DNA of 64,000 bases from Actinomadura sp. NAK00032 (GCF_013364275.1 NZ_CP054932.1:7812001-7876000); one strand, 5' to 3'; shown: positions 44,653 through 53,593, counted from the first letter of the stretch. Notes: generated from the sequence alone by a model not told the origin. Numbers and translations: made by a program.

Positions 44653-45594
44653 TCAGGCCCGGACCTCGTGTTCTCCGGTCATGACGCGTGCGCCGCGGGT
44701 CGCGACGTCCAACGGGTGTATGTGCCAGCCTTTACCCACTTCGGGGACTACTGAATCAACTCGGGATGCGTTTGTGAAGGCCAGGACAGTCGGACCCGCC
44801 CCGGAAATCACCGCCGGGACGCCCGCGTCCCGCAAGGTCTTGACCAGTGCGGCGGACTCGGGCATGGCCGGCGCGCGGTAGTCCTGGTGGAGACGGTCCT
44901 CGGTCGCGTCCAGCAGGACGTCCTCCGCCATTCCCGCGGTGAGCGCGGCGACCAGCAGCGCGGCCCGCCCGGCGTTCGCGGCGGCGTCCCCGTGCGGGAC
45001 GGCCTCCGGCAGCAGCCCGCGCGCCCGCTCGGTCGCCAGCCGCTGCTCGGGAACGACCGCGACGACCTCGGTGACCTGTGATTCCAGCCGGACCAGCCGC
45101 GGCCCGGCCGGCGTCGTCCAGGCGACGGTCAGGCCGCCCGCGAGGCACGGCGCGACGTTGTCGGGATGCCCCTCGATCTCGGTGGCGAGGCGCAGCGCGG
45201 CGCCCTCGTCGAGCAGCGCCCCCGCCGGGTGCAGCGCGCGGGCCGCGACGATCGCCGCCACGATCGCGGCCGACGACGAGCCGAGCCCGCGGCTGTGCGG
45301 GATCGCGTTGCGGCAGCGCAGCCGGACCCCCGGCGGCCGGGACGGGCCGGATCCGGCCAGGTCATCGAGGACGTCGAAGGCGCGGCGCAGCACCTTCACG
45401 ATGAGGTGCCGCTCGCCGCGGTCGGCGACCTCCGCGCCCTCGCCGTCCACCTCGATGGCCACCCCGCCGCCGGTCAACTCGACCTCGACCTCGTCGTGCA
45501 GGGTGAGCGCGAGGCCGAGCGTGTCGAAGCCGGGGCCCAGGTTCGCGCTGGTCGCGGGCGTCCGCACCAGCACCGGGCCCTCCGTCCACCCCAC
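44653..45594 (-). CDS. thrB: homoserine kinase
   Basis: 313-residue GHMP kinase that phosphorylates homoserine for threonine synthesis. N-terminal motif VRTPATSANLGPGFDTLGLA, ATP-binding motif SRGLGSSSAAIVAAI (about residue 100) and the C-terminal GVPAVISGAGPTVLAF are all present. GTG 45594 directly abuts the thrC stop, so the two are coupled. Confidence 0.95.
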   Translation of the reverse strand: MGWTEGPVLVRTPATSANLGPGFDTLGLALTLHDEVEVELTGGGVAIEVDGEGAEVADRGERHLIVKVLRRAFDVLDDLAGSGPSRPPGVRLRCRNAIPHSRGLGSSSAAIVAAIVAARALHPAGALLDEGAALRLATEIEGHPDNVAPCLAGGLTVAWTTPAGPRLVRLESQVTEVVAVVPEQRLATERARGLLPEAVPHGDAAANAGRAALLVAALTAGMAEDVLLDATEDRLHQDYRAPAMPESAALVKTLRDAGVPAVISGAGPTVLAFTNASRVDSVVPEVGKGWHIHPLDVATRGARVMTGEHEVRA

Positions 45595-46662
45595 TTAGGT
45601 GAGGCCGAGTTCGGAGGCGGCGGAGTGCGCGTCCACCTTGATGGTGGTCGGCGCGGGGGCGCCGGAGATGGCCCAGTCGGGGTCCTTGAGGCCGTTGCCG
45701 GTCACCGTGCAGACGACCTTCGCGCCCGGGGCGACGACGCCCTGCTCGGTCGCCTGCAGCAGGCCCGCGACGCTCGCCGCGGAGGCGGGCTCGACGAAGA
45801 CGCCCTCCTCGCGGGCGAGCAGCCGGTACGCGGCGAGGATCTGGCGGTCGGTGACCGAGTCGATCGCACCGCCCGACTCGTCGCGCGCGGCGACGGCCAG
45901 GTCCCAGGAGGCGGGGTTGCCGATGCGGATCGCGGTCGCGATCGTCTGCGGCTTCAGGACGGGCTCGCCCTTCACGAACGGCGCCGCCCCGCTGGCCTGG
46001 AAGCCCAGCATGCGCGGCGTCCTCGACGCCTCCCCGCCGGCGGCGTACTCCTGGTAGCCCATCCAGTACGCGGAGATGTTGCCGGCGTTGCCGACGGGCA
46101 GGCAGTGCACGTCGGGGGCGTCGCCGAGCGCGTCCACGATCTCGAACGCCGCCGTCTTCTGGCCCTGCAGCCGGTACTTGTTGACCGAGTTGACCAGCGC
46201 CACCGGGTAGTCGACCGACAGCTTGCGCGCCAGTTCGAGGCAGTCGTCGAAGTTGCCGTCCACCTGCAGGAGCCGCGCGCCGTGCACCAGCGCCTGGGCC
46301 AGCTTGCCCATCGCGATCTTGCCCTGCGGGACGAGGACCGCGCAGGTCATCCCGGCCCGCACCGCGTACGCGGCGGCGGACGCCGAGGTGTTGCCGGTGG
46401 ACGCGCAGATCACCGCCTTGGCGCCGTCCTCGGCGGCCTTGCTGATCGCCATCGTCATGCCGCGGTCCTTGAACGAACCGGTCGGGTTGGCGCCCTCGAC
46501 CTTGAGGAACACCTCGCAGCCGGTCAGCTGGGACAGCCGGTGGGCGGGCACCAGCGGGGTGCCGCCCTCCAGCAGCGTCACGACCGGGGTCCGGTCCGAC
46601 ACCGGCAGCCGGTCGCGGTACTCCTCGATAAGGCCACGCCACGCGCGGGCGTTCGGATTCAC
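45595..46662 (-). CDS. thrC: threonine synthase
   Basis: 355-residue PLP enzyme that converts O-phosphohomoserine to threonine. The PLP Lys lies in NPTGSFKDRGMTMAISKAA (about residue 66); the phosphate-binding loop is LPVGNAGNISAYWMGYQEY. GTG 46662 follows AGGAGA. It is cotranscribed with thrB. Confidence 0.96.
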   Translation of the reverse strand: MNPNARAWRGLIEEYRDRLPVSDRTPVVTLLEGGTPLVPAHRLSQLTGCEVFLKVEGANPTGSFKDRGMTMAISKAAEDGAKAVICASTGNTSASAAAYAVRAGMTCAVLVPQGKIAMGKLAQALVHGARLLQVDGNFDDCLELARKLSVDYPVALVNSVNKYRLQGQKTAAFEIVDALGDAPDVHCLPVGNAGNISAYWMGYQEYAAGGEASRTPRMLGFQASGAAPFVKGEPVLKPQTIATAIRIGNPASWDLAVAARDESGGAIDSVTDRQILAAYRLLAREEGVFVEPASAASVAGLLQATEQGVVAPGAKVVCTVTGNGLKDPDWAISGAPAPTTIKVDAHSAASELGLT

Positions 46663-46764
46663 GTCGGTCTCCTGAATGACCTGGGATGTTGCCCGGAGTC
46701 TACCGGGATCGCCCGTACCGCTTCGCGGCCCGGGGCGGGTGCCACCGGCCCGGTGACCGGGGCG

Positions 46765-48069
46765 TCACTCCTCGCCTTCGACCCGCATCACGCTGGTCAC
46801 GGCCCGGACGATCTCAAGCCCGCGCAGGCCCTCCACCGTCGCGGTGAGGGCGGCGTCCGGCGCGCGGTGCGTCACCACGACGAGCTGGGCCTCCTCACCC
46901 AGCCCGACCTGCCGGACGGCCTGGATCGACACCCCGTGCCTGGCGAACTCCTCCGCGACCGTGGCGAGGACACCGGCCTCGTCGGTCACGTCCACCTGGA
47001 TGTAGTAGCGCGTGACGGTCTCGCCCATCGGCAGTACGGGAAGCTTCGCGTACGTCACCTCGACAGGGCCCGGTGTACCGCCGGCCACGTTCCGCGCCAC
47101 CGCGACAAGGTCGCCCAGGATCGCGGACGCCGTCGGAGCACCACCCGCACCCGCGCCATAGAACATGAGCGATCCGGCGGACTGGGCCTCTACGAACACC
47201 GCGTTGTACGCCTCGCGCACACTCGCCAATGGATGGGACCTGGGAATCATCGCCGGATACACGCGAACGGACACACCGCGACCGTTCCGGCCGTCCGTCG
47301 AAGGAATGCGCTCGCAGATGGCCAGGAGCTTGACGACGCAGTCCATTCCCTTGGCGCCCGCTACATCGGCGGCACTCACCTCAGTGATGCCCTCACGATG
47401 GACGTCCGCCGCCGTCACGGGCGTATGGAACGCCAGCTGCGCCAGGATCGCCGCCTTGGCCGCGGCGTCGAAACCCTCCACATCGGCCGTCGGATCGGCC
47501 TCCGCGTAGCCGAGCGCCTGCGCCTCCTCCAGCGCCTCGTTGAAACCGGCGCCGTGCGTGTCCATCTGGTCGAGGACGTAGTTCGTGGTGCCGTTCACGA
47601 TGCCGAGGACCCGGTGCACGTGGTCGCCGACCAGCGAGTCGCGCAGCGGCCGCAGCAGCGGGATCGCGCCCGCCACCGACGCCTCGTAGTACAGGTCGGC
47701 GCCGTACTCGCGGGCCGCCGCGAACAGCGTCGCGCCGTCCTCGGCCAGCAGCGCCTTGTTCGCCGTGATCACCGACTTGCCGGACTTCATCGCCTCCAGC
47801 ATCAGCGTCCTGGCCGGCTCTATGCCGCCGATGACCTCGATGACGATGTCGACGTCGTCCCTGGTCACCAGGGCCTGGGCGTCCGTCGTCAGCAGCTGCC
47901 TGGGCACGCCCTCGCGCACCCGGTCCGGCCTGCGCACGGCGATCCCGGCGAGTTCCAGCGGCGCTCCCACCCGCGCGGCCAGATCGTCGGCCTGCTCGAT
48001 CAGCAGCCGGACGACCTCCGTGCCGACCACCCCGCAGCCGAGCAGCGCCACGCGCAGTCCGGGTTTCAC
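46765..48069 (-). CDS. hom: homoserine dehydrogenase
   Basis: 434-residue NAD(P)-dependent enzyme reducing aspartate semialdehyde to homoserine, at the branch to threonine and methionine. The Rossmann motif is RVALLGCGVVGTEVV; the catalytic region is VNGTTNYVLDQM and EADPTADVEGFDAAAKAAIL. A C-terminal ACT domain (YIQVDVTDEAGVLATVAEEF) suggests threonine feedback control. GTG 48069 after GGAGG overlaps lysA by four bases. Confidence 0.96.
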   Translation of the reverse strand: MKPGLRVALLGCGVVGTEVVRLLIEQADDLAARVGAPLELAGIAVRRPDRVREGVPRQLLTTDAQALVTRDDVDIVIEVIGGIEPARTLMLEAMKSGKSVITANKALLAEDGATLFAAAREYGADLYYEASVAGAIPLLRPLRDSLVGDHVHRVLGIVNGTTNYVLDQMDTHGAGFNEALEEAQALGYAEADPTADVEGFDAAAKAAILAQLAFHTPVTAADVHREGITEVSAADVAGAKGMDCVVKLLAICERIPSTDGRNGRGVSVRVYPAMIPRSHPLASVREAYNAVFVEAQSAGSLMFYGAGAGGAPTASAILGDLVAVARNVAGGTPGPVEVTYAKLPVLPMGETVTRYYIQVDVTDEAGVLATVAEEFARHGVSIQAVRQVGLGEEAQLVVVTHRAPDAALTATVEGLRGLEIVRAVTSVMRVEGEE

Positions 48070-49457
48070 GCTTCGACCTCCGCATCGAGCCGCAGCAGGT
48101 CCGCCGCGCTCTCCCGGCGGACGATCACGCGCGACCTGCCGTCCCTCACCGCCACGACGGCGGGCTTCGGGACGTGGTTGTAGTTGCTGGCCATCGACCG
48201 ACAGTACGCACCGGTCGCCGCCACCGCCACCAGGTCCCCCGCCGCAAGATCTTCGGGGAACCACAGGTCCCGCACCACAATGTCGCCGCTCTCGCAGTGC
48301 TTGCCGACAAGCCTACTGAGCATGGGCGCCGCATCCGACGACCTGCTCGCCAGCACGCCGGTGTACTCGGCGCCGTACAGCGCCGTGCGCAGGTTGTCGC
48401 TCATGCCGCCGTCCACCGAGACATAGGTGCGCAGGCCCTCGACGTCCTTCACCGTGCCGACCTCGTACACCGTGACGCCGCCCGGCCCGATGATCGCCCG
48501 TCCCGGCTCCACGGTCAGCCGCGGCATCGCCAGGTCGTACGCCTTGCACTCCCTCGCCACGATGTCGCGGAGCCCGTCCGCGATCGACTTGGGGTCGTGC
48601 GGCTCCTCGCCCGGCACGTACGCGATCCCGTAACCGCCGCCCAGGTCGAGCTCCGGAAGCTCGATCCCGTGCTCGTCCCGGATCGCCACCAGCAGCTCCG
48701 CCAGCCGGTGCGCGGCGACCTCGAACCCGTCCACCTCGAAGATCTGCGACCCGATATGACTGTGCAGCCCGACCAGCTCCAGCTGCTTCAGCTCCAGGAC
48801 CCGCCGGACGGCCTCCAGCGCGGCCCCAGAACTCCTTGAGAACCCGAACTTCTGGTCGTCATGAGCGGTCGCGATGAACTCATGGGTGTGCGCCTCAACA
48901 CCCGTGGTGACGCGCACCATCACCTTGGGCCGGACACCCATCTGCTGGGCGAGATACCCCAGCCGCGCTATCTCCTCGAACGAATCCAGCACGATCCGTC
49001 CGACGCCGGCCTCAAGGGCCTCCCGCAGCTCCCACTTGGCCTTGTTGCTCCCGTGCAGGGTGATGCGCTCGGTAGGGAAGTCCGCCGCAAGAGCCACGGC
49101 AAGCTCACCCCCGCTGCACACGTCGAGCCCCAGGCCCTCCTCCTTCAGCCACCGCGCGACCGCAGTGCACAGGAAGGCCTTGCCCGCGTAGTGGACCTCC
49201 CCGTCATGGAACGCCGCCGCATACTCCCTGGCCCGGCTCCGCACGTCCTCCTCGTCATAGACGTACAGAGGCGTCCCGTACTCCTTGGCCAGGTCCCGCA
49301 CATCGACGCCGCCCACCGTCAGGACGCCGTCCTCCCGGCGAGCGCCGCGCGGCCACACCGCGGCCTCCAGGGCGTTCAGATCCTCCGCCGGCCCGGCAGG
49401 ATGGTCCTCCGGCAGCACATCGGCATGCCTCGGCCCAGCAGGGTGTACTCGACTCAT
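48066..49457 (-). CDS. lysA: diaminopimelate decarboxylase
   Basis: 463-residue PLP enzyme making L-lysine from meso-diaminopimelate. The PLP Lys is in VHYAGKAFLCTAVARWL; other motifs are LDVCSGGELAVAL, GLHSHIGSQIFEVDGF and the C-terminal catalytic Cys region GKHCESGDIVVRDL. It overlaps nrtL upstream and hom downstream by four bases each (ATGA and GTGA), giving one operon. Confidence 0.97.
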   Translation of the reverse strand: MSRVHPAGPRHADVLPEDHPAGPAEDLNALEAAVWPRGARREDGVLTVGGVDVRDLAKEYGTPLYVYDEEDVRSRAREYAAAFHDGEVHYAGKAFLCTAVARWLKEEGLGLDVCSGGELAVALAADFPTERITLHGSNKAKWELREALEAGVGRIVLDSFEEIARLGYLAQQMGVRPKVMVRVTTGVEAHTHEFIATAHDDQKFGFSRSSGAALEAVRRVLELKQLELVGLHSHIGSQIFEVDGFEVAAHRLAELLVAIRDEHGIELPELDLGGGYGIAYVPGEEPHDPKSIADGLRDIVARECKAYDLAMPRLTVEPGRAIIGPGGVTVYEVGTVKDVEGLRTYVSVDGGMSDNLRTALYGAEYTGVLASRSSDAAPMLSRLVGKHCESGDIVVRDLWFPEDLAAGDLVAVAATGAYCRSMASNYNHVPKPAVVAVRDGRSRVIVRRESAADLLRLDAEVEA

Positions 49458-50080
49458 ATCCGCTCTCTAGGGGTTTCACCGATCATGTTCAGCCCGTTGC
49501 CGAGGACGACCTTCACCGCCCGCGCCAAGCCCGCCCGTTTCTCAGGACGGTGCTCGTGCACCTCGTGGTACGCCTCGGCCACTCTCTCCAAACACAACAT
49601 CAGCGGCCTGGCATCCCGTTCCCGCTCCGCCTGTTCCGCCCGCCCCGGCACGTCCCCCATGGCCCACACGAGCTCGGACTCCAACTCCCCGCCCTGAAAC
49701 GGCGCGCTCTCACCCCACCGCTCCACCCAACAGGCCCGCGCATAGGCAAGACGGACCGAAAACCCAGGGTTCTCCCACGTCCGGGGCCACTCGTCCCACA
49801 CACCCCCCGGCACCCGCGCGACGCCGTAACGAGGATCACGCAGAATCCGCTCCACCAGCTCCCCCGCCGTCAGGACAACCCTGACAAACCCGCCGCGAAC
49901 AGTGCCCCCGACCCGCCGCGCGATCACCTCGGGATCAACACCGAGCCGCAGCGCCACCGGGCTCTCGAACACCCCGCGCCCGCGCCCGAAGACCACCACG
50001 CTCTCCGGCACGGCGACATCGATCTCCCCGTCCGCCACGGCGTCCCGCACCGCACGCACGAGGGCATCGCCTGGAGTCAC
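49454..50080 (-). CDS. nrtL: ArgS-related anticodon-binding protein NrtL
   Basis: 208-residue protein related to arginyl-tRNA synthetase but lacking the catalytic core. The N-terminal 70 residues resemble the ArgS tRNA-binding domain (GDALVRAVRDAVADGEIDVA, RGRGVFESPVALRLG). The C-terminus is a DALR anticodon-binding fold ending AVKVVLGNGLNMIGETPRER. No HIGH or KMSKS motif and no room for a Rossmann domain. It occupies the place that argS has in mycobacteria, immediately before lysA. The actual role is unknown. Confidence 0.85.
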   Translation of the reverse strand: MTPGDALVRAVRDAVADGEIDVAVPESVVVFGRGRGVFESPVALRLGVDPEVIARRVGGTVRGGFVRVVLTAGELVERILRDPRYGVARVPGGVWDEWPRTWENPGFSVRLAYARACWVERWGESAPFQGGELESELVWAMGDVPGRAEQAERERDARPLMLCLERVAEAYHEVHEHRPEKRAGLARAVKVVLGNGLNMIGETPRERI

Positions 50081-50101
50081 CCTGGTGAGACTATCCGACC
50101 A

Positions 50102-50485
50102 CTATCTGGACACAGCCGCGAGTTTCCGCACCGTCTGGATCAGCTGGTTCGGGTCGAACGGCTTGGTCACGTACGCGTCGACACCGATCTCATGCCCCCG
50201 CCGCACATCGTGCTCCTGCGCCCGCGCCGTGATCATCACGACCCGGATGTGCGCGGTCCCGGGGTCCTCCCGCAGCTTCACCGCGGTCACCCACCCGTCC
50301 AGCCGCGGCATCATCACATCCAGCGTGATCACGTCCGGCCGGACCTCGCCCACCTTCTCCAGGCAGTCCTGACCGTCCACCGCGGTCGACACCTCGAACC
50401 CCTCCAGTTGCAGGTTCACGGCGATGAGCTGGCGGATCACCTCGTCATCATCGACGACCAGCACGCGTCCCAGTGGCTCGGTCAC
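50102..50485 (-). CDS. single-domain CheY-like response regulator
   Basis: 127-residue receiver with no output domain: acidic pocket in VLVVDDDEVIRQL, phospho-acceptor Asp56 in VITLDVMMPRLDGW, conserved Thr/Ser in VVMITARAQEHD and Lys in DAYVTKPFDPNQL. Its partner kinase is not in the neighbourhood. It probably acts through protein contacts or a phosphorelay. GTG start at 50485. Confidence 0.9.
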   Translation of the reverse strand: MTEPLGRVLVVDDDEVIRQLIAVNLQLEGFEVSTAVDGQDCLEKVGEVRPDVITLDVMMPRLDGWVTAVKLREDPGTAHIRVVMITARAQEHDVRRGHEIGVDAYVTKPFDPNQLIQTVRKLAAVSR

Positions 50486-50589
50486 GGCTCGAAGTTAGCC
50501 CACTCCTCCCCCGCACGCACGGCGAAATCCCACGTGCGCGCCACCCCGCCAACCCTGGTAACCTTCTACCGCGCCACCAACGGCGCAGG

Positions 50590-50661
50590 GCCCCCTTAGC
50601 TCAGGGGATAGAGCAACGGCCTCCGGAGCCGTGTGCGCAGGTTCGAATCCTGCAGGGGGCA
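50590..50661 (+). tRNA. tRNA-Arg (anticodon CCG)
   Basis: Acceptor GCCCCCT (50590-50596) pairs with AGGGGGC (50654-50660); D-arm GCTC/GAGC; anticodon stem ACGGC/GCCGT with loop CTCCGGA giving anticodon CCG at 50623-50625; T-arm GCAGG TTCGAAT CCTGC. The discriminator is A50661, followed by CC but no encoded CCA. It is an integration site: its 3' half recurs at 52908 and 54618. Confidence 0.97.
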
Positions 50662-50674
50662 CCTACAAACGATC

Positions 50675-50709
50675 AGCCGGTTCCCGCCCTTGACCAGCGG
50701 AAACCGGCT
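50675..50709 (+). terminator. terminator of tRNA-Arg
   Basis: AGCCGGTT (50675-50682) and AACCGGCT (50702-50709) close a stem with an inner CCGC/GCGG pairing, followed by TCTGT, 14 bases downstream of the tRNA. Confidence 0.7.
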
Positions 50710-50793
50710 TCTGTCGTTCATGGGCCATGTGACATCAGATGCCACCGTGGGACGCCGTATGCCACAGCGCGCGTTCCATTTGTGTTCCGGGCG

Positions 50794-51702
50794 TCAGTCG
50801 CCGAGGGCGTCGTCTATGAGCCCCTCCCATACGCGGTCCTGACCGGCTATGACCTTGGCGTAGATCTTCAAGACCACCTCGACACTGTGTCCGGCCCACT
50901 CGGCGACCTGCGTAGGCGGGACGCCGGAGTTGAGCCGCCACGAGACCCCCGCGTGCCGGAAGTCGTACGGCTTGCGCGCGAGTGGAGTCTTGGCCTGTGT
51001 CGCCGTGAATGCCTTGCCGCGCGCCATGTCCAGGACCCGCCAGAGCGTGGAGGGTTGATAGACGCCGTCCTTGTAGGTGCGGAACAGCCAGCCGTCCGGC
51101 CTTGGGCCGTACTCGTCCAAGTGCGCGCGGAGCAGCTCGACCAGTTCCGGCGGAATCGGGACGGGACGAACAGTGTCGACCGGCCGCCCCTTGAGCCCGC
51201 GCGTCTCGTGAACGTCGCCATCGTCCGTCCACTGCTTACCGGCCGCCGACTTCACCTCGCGGACCTCCAGCAGACCCCAGCCGGACGCGGGCAAGGTGCA
51301 GTCGTCCTTACGGACGTTGACCGCTTCGGACGGCCGGAGCATGCCGTAGTACATGCAGCCGAAGACGGCGACGAGGCGAGGGCCCTGCGTCCTGCCGACT
51401 TTGCGGACGGCCTCCAGAAGCGCGCCGACTTGCTTCGGGTTGGGGACGCGCCGCCGGTCGACCGCGTGGACCACTTCGGGCGGTTTCCAGTCGCGATCGC
51501 TGGCCCCATCGAGGGGATCTGCTGAAAGCTGTTTCTCACGGGCGGCATACTTGAGCGCACCGTAGAAGCCGCGCCAGCGACGCCGGTAGTACTCCGGCTT
51601 CAAGGGGCGGCGGCGCTCAGGCCGCTGCGCGGCCCCGCGCCAGGCCGCCCGGAGCGTGCGGCGTGGGCGCCGGTCATCGGACGGCCGCGCCGGGCCGCGC
51701 AT
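50794..51702 (-). pseudogene. tyrosine recombinase/integrase, N-terminally truncated
   Basis: The C-terminal catalytic domain is intact: Arg in FGCMYYGMLRPSEAV, the HxxR-type box in YDFRHAGVSWRLNSG, and AEWAGHSVEVVLKIYAKV with the nucleophile Tyr. Homology begins only at LKPEYYRRRWRGFYGALKYA (about 51605). The 33 residues before it are encoded by a repeat also found elsewhere in the region. Family members, as I remember them, carry about 120-150 additional N-terminal residues for arm-site and core binding. The gene points towards tRNA-Arg, as expected for the integrase of an element inserted there. Confidence 0.85.
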
Positions 51703-51730
51703 CCTGCCACCGCCGCCCCGTCCGCCAGTC
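51603..51730. repeat. GC-rich repeat, copy 1
   Basis: Contains the core GCGTGCGGCGTGGGCGCCGG at 51654-51673, shared with copies at 52080 and 53763, and a 5' part GCGGCGGCGCTC like that of copy 3. The repeat replaces the integrase N-terminus. Confidence 0.75.
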
Positions 51731-51738
51731 GCCGGCGG

Positions 51739-52011
51739 TCACCTGGTCGCGCCGCCGCCATGCATGCTCCCGGCTTCTATGGCCTGGATCGCTTGAGTCA
51801 GTCGATCACGAAGCGCCCGCGCGTTCGGAAGGTCAAGCAGTAGGGCCACGTCGAGGCAAACACCATCGTCCCAGGCTGCAATCTGGATCATGTCGCGTCC
51901 GATGACGGTACCTACGGATACCACCGTGGAGTCCTCCCCCGCCGCCCTGTCGTCTACGGCAAAGCCATCCAGGGCAGGGATGGGGTCACCGACGTTGTTC
52001 CAGTCATACAT
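51739..52011 (-). CDS. hypothetical protein of the integrated element
   Basis: 90 residues, unknown family: YDWNNVGDPIPALDGFAVDD, a central STVVSVGTVIGRDMIQIAAW and a C-terminal helix LPNARALRDRLTQAIQAIEA. It is acidic with no signal peptide. It lies between repeat copies 1 and 2 and has lower codon GC bias than the housekeeping genes. Start ATG 52011 is supported by the sequence, but the ribosome-binding site is weak. Confidence 0.6.
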   Translation of the reverse strand: MYDWNNVGDPIPALDGFAVDDRAAGEDSTVVSVGTVIGRDMIQIAAWDDGVCLDVALLLDLPNARALRDRLTQAIQAIEAGSMHGGGATR

Positions 52012-52067
52012 CCCCCGAGACTCGCAGTTCGTAGGTGCGGCATGAAGGGGCAGTTGCCCGAAGGTCG

Positions 52068-52152
52068 AACGAGCCCGGAGCGTACGGCGTGGGCGCCGGT
52101 CACCGGACGGCCGCACCGTGCCACGCACGCCCGCCCCGCCCCGACCGCTCAC
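52068..52152. repeat. GC-rich repeat, copy 2
   Basis: Core GCGTACGGCGTGGGCGCCGG at 52080-52099 differs from copy 1 at one base; the right flank (CCGGACGGCCGC...) resembles copy 1. Confidence 0.75.
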
Positions 52153-52425
52153 CGCAGGGGCGTGACTGTGGCCGAGCGCCGTTGGAGTCGTCAGGAGAGG
52201 TTGCCGGAAGATCAGTTGAGCGTGTGCTACTGGGGAACCCCGTGGTTCCCCAGACCCCTCCTGGAGCCGGAGGGCACTCCCGCACGGATCGGTCTGTCAG
52301 GGGTTGCGCGCCGTTCGCGCGGGAGCACCCTCCGGACAGGTCCGTTCGTCTGTTGCGGAGCGCGGGACGACAGGAGACGGGAAGCTCAGGCAGCGTGCGC
52401 GTCGCGCGGGGTTCGAACCCCTCAG
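52153..52425. other. non-coding stretch with a strong hairpin
   Basis: No gene is supported. At 52230-52253 CTGGGGAACC and GGTTCCCCAG form a perfect 10-bp stem with loop CCGT, terminator- or attenuator-like. Near 52408 a T-arm-like palindrome GGGGTTCGAACCCC occurs, without the rest of a tRNA. Confidence 0.6.
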
Positions 52426-52740
52426 TCAGTGGCCCCTGCCGAGGAGTTCATCAGTTACGGCCATCCAGTCATCGAGCAAATCGCACGAAGGCCAGCTTGG
52501 GTCAGTCTCAGGTGAACGTGCCCACGTCAGGTGGACGGCCGCCCAGCGGTCAGCGCCAGGCAACCCGTACAGAACGTCGTCACAAACACCGCAACGGGCA
52601 ACGGCCTGGGCCTCAACGCCGTACAACGGATGTTTCGCGCTCCCGCACTCCCTGATCAACTCTTCTTCCAACCTACGCCGCTCAGCGTCATCAACGATTC
52701 GCACCCAACGGCTTGGAAGATCCCCCATGCGGTCAAGCAT
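52426..52740 (-). CDS. hypothetical protein of the integrated element
   Basis: 104 residues, unknown family. Helical N-terminus (RWVRIVDDAERRRLEEELIR), a CxxC segment VARCGVCDDVLYGLPGADRW, then AAVHLTWARSPETDPSWPSC. The CxxC and surrounding residues suggest a small metal-binding or structural fold. A truncated second copy of this gene lies at 53867-53968. Start ATG 52740; GTG/ATG codons upstream could extend it. Confidence 0.6.
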   Translation of the reverse strand: MLDRMGDLPSRWVRIVDDAERRRLEEELIRECGSAKHPLYGVEAQAVARCGVCDDVLYGLPGADRWAAVHLTWARSPETDPSWPSCDLLDDWMAVTDELLGRGH

Positions 52741-52907
52741 GTTGCTTTGCGTCACCTGCCGCAGGCTAGCGACCACAGCCCGGCCCATAGAAGCTCAGGA
52801 CTCAAGGTACGGAACATGCGCGGAACGGCGCATGGCACAGTAGCCAGGAGGCACTGTTCAGGCGCAGGTCAGCGCCTAGATCCAACCAGGACGGGTCAGC
52901 GCCCTCC

Positions 52908-52943
52908 GAGCCGTGTGCGCAGGTTCGAATCCTGCAGGGGCAC
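52908..52943 (+). repeat. tRNA-Arg 3'-end copy (attachment-site remnant 2)
   Basis: GAGCCGTGTGCGCAGG and the T-arm and acceptor sequence that follows are identical to the tRNA-Arg 3' half over 33 bases, lacking one G of the acceptor run. There is no 5' half, so it is a fragment created by integration. A terminator-like hairpin (CCAGG/CCTGG) follows, as after the tRNA. Confidence 0.88.
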
Positions 52944-53178
52944 GTGGAACGATCGACTAAAACCCGGTGACCAGGCACAACGCCCGCCCCTGGGATTTTG
53001 TGTATGCAGCCGTATGTCACCGGCAGCCGCTGTTTGCCGCCGTTCACGGGGCGTACGCGGGACGGGATTGAGCCCGTCCGCCCAGGTCACCCAAGCAATG
53101 CGCGAGGTGCTTGCAACCAAGCGTCGGTCAAGGGGCCGGCGGAACGCAGCGGTCCGGCAAGCGGGGAAGATCAGGAGC
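52944..53178. other. non-coding stretch after attachment remnant 2
   Basis: Apart from the hairpin near 52965-53000 nothing coding is supported. Open frames on both strands lack ribosome-binding sites and recognisable composition. Confidence 0.5.
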
Positions 53179-53593
53179 GTGCGACGCCACCCGAACTGGA
53201 GCCTGGCCACCGCCGTGCTGAGCCGCGTCATCGCTGGCGCGACCGACTTCACACCAGATCAGATACCCGGCCTTTCCGTGAACCGATGGCAGAGCTTCCG
53301 GATCGACGACCGCGATCCCGACGAGGTCACCGCCGCGTTCCTGGAGTACTGCCGGCCCCGCGTGACCGGCCTCCTGATCATCGTCACGCTTCAGCACCGG
53401 CGCGGGCCCCTTCTTCGTGGCCGATGAGCGCTTGGACGAGTTCGCAGCGACCTACCCCGACCTGATCGGTGAGCCGCTCGTAGCCGGCGACACCGTAGTG
53501 GTCTCCCCGATCACGGGACGCGTCATCGTCGTCCAACATGACGGCTGGATCGACATGCTTCAAGGGATCGAGCAGCCCCAAGGCGTCCACTGA
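53179..53593 (+). pseudogene. frameshifted hypothetical gene
   Basis: From GTG 53179 the sequence reads RRHPNWSLATAVLSRVIAGA ... NRWQSFRIDDRDPDEVTAAF up to about 53390, then coherent coding resumes in the +1 frame as STGAGPFFVADERLDEFAAT ... GRVIVVQHDGWIDMLQGIEQ to TGA 53591-53593. The two halves together give about 137 residues. Frames switch near CACGCTTCAGCACC. No family is recognised. Confidence 0.55.

Noticed and set aside
52399..52430. T-arm-like GGGGTTCGAACCCC as a tRNA gene
   Set aside because: No acceptor, D-arm or anticodon stem can be built around it; the motif is simply palindromic.
52900..52943. A second tRNA-Arg gene
   Set aside because: Only the 3' half matches; upstream sequence cannot form the acceptor and D-arm, so it is an attachment-site remnant.
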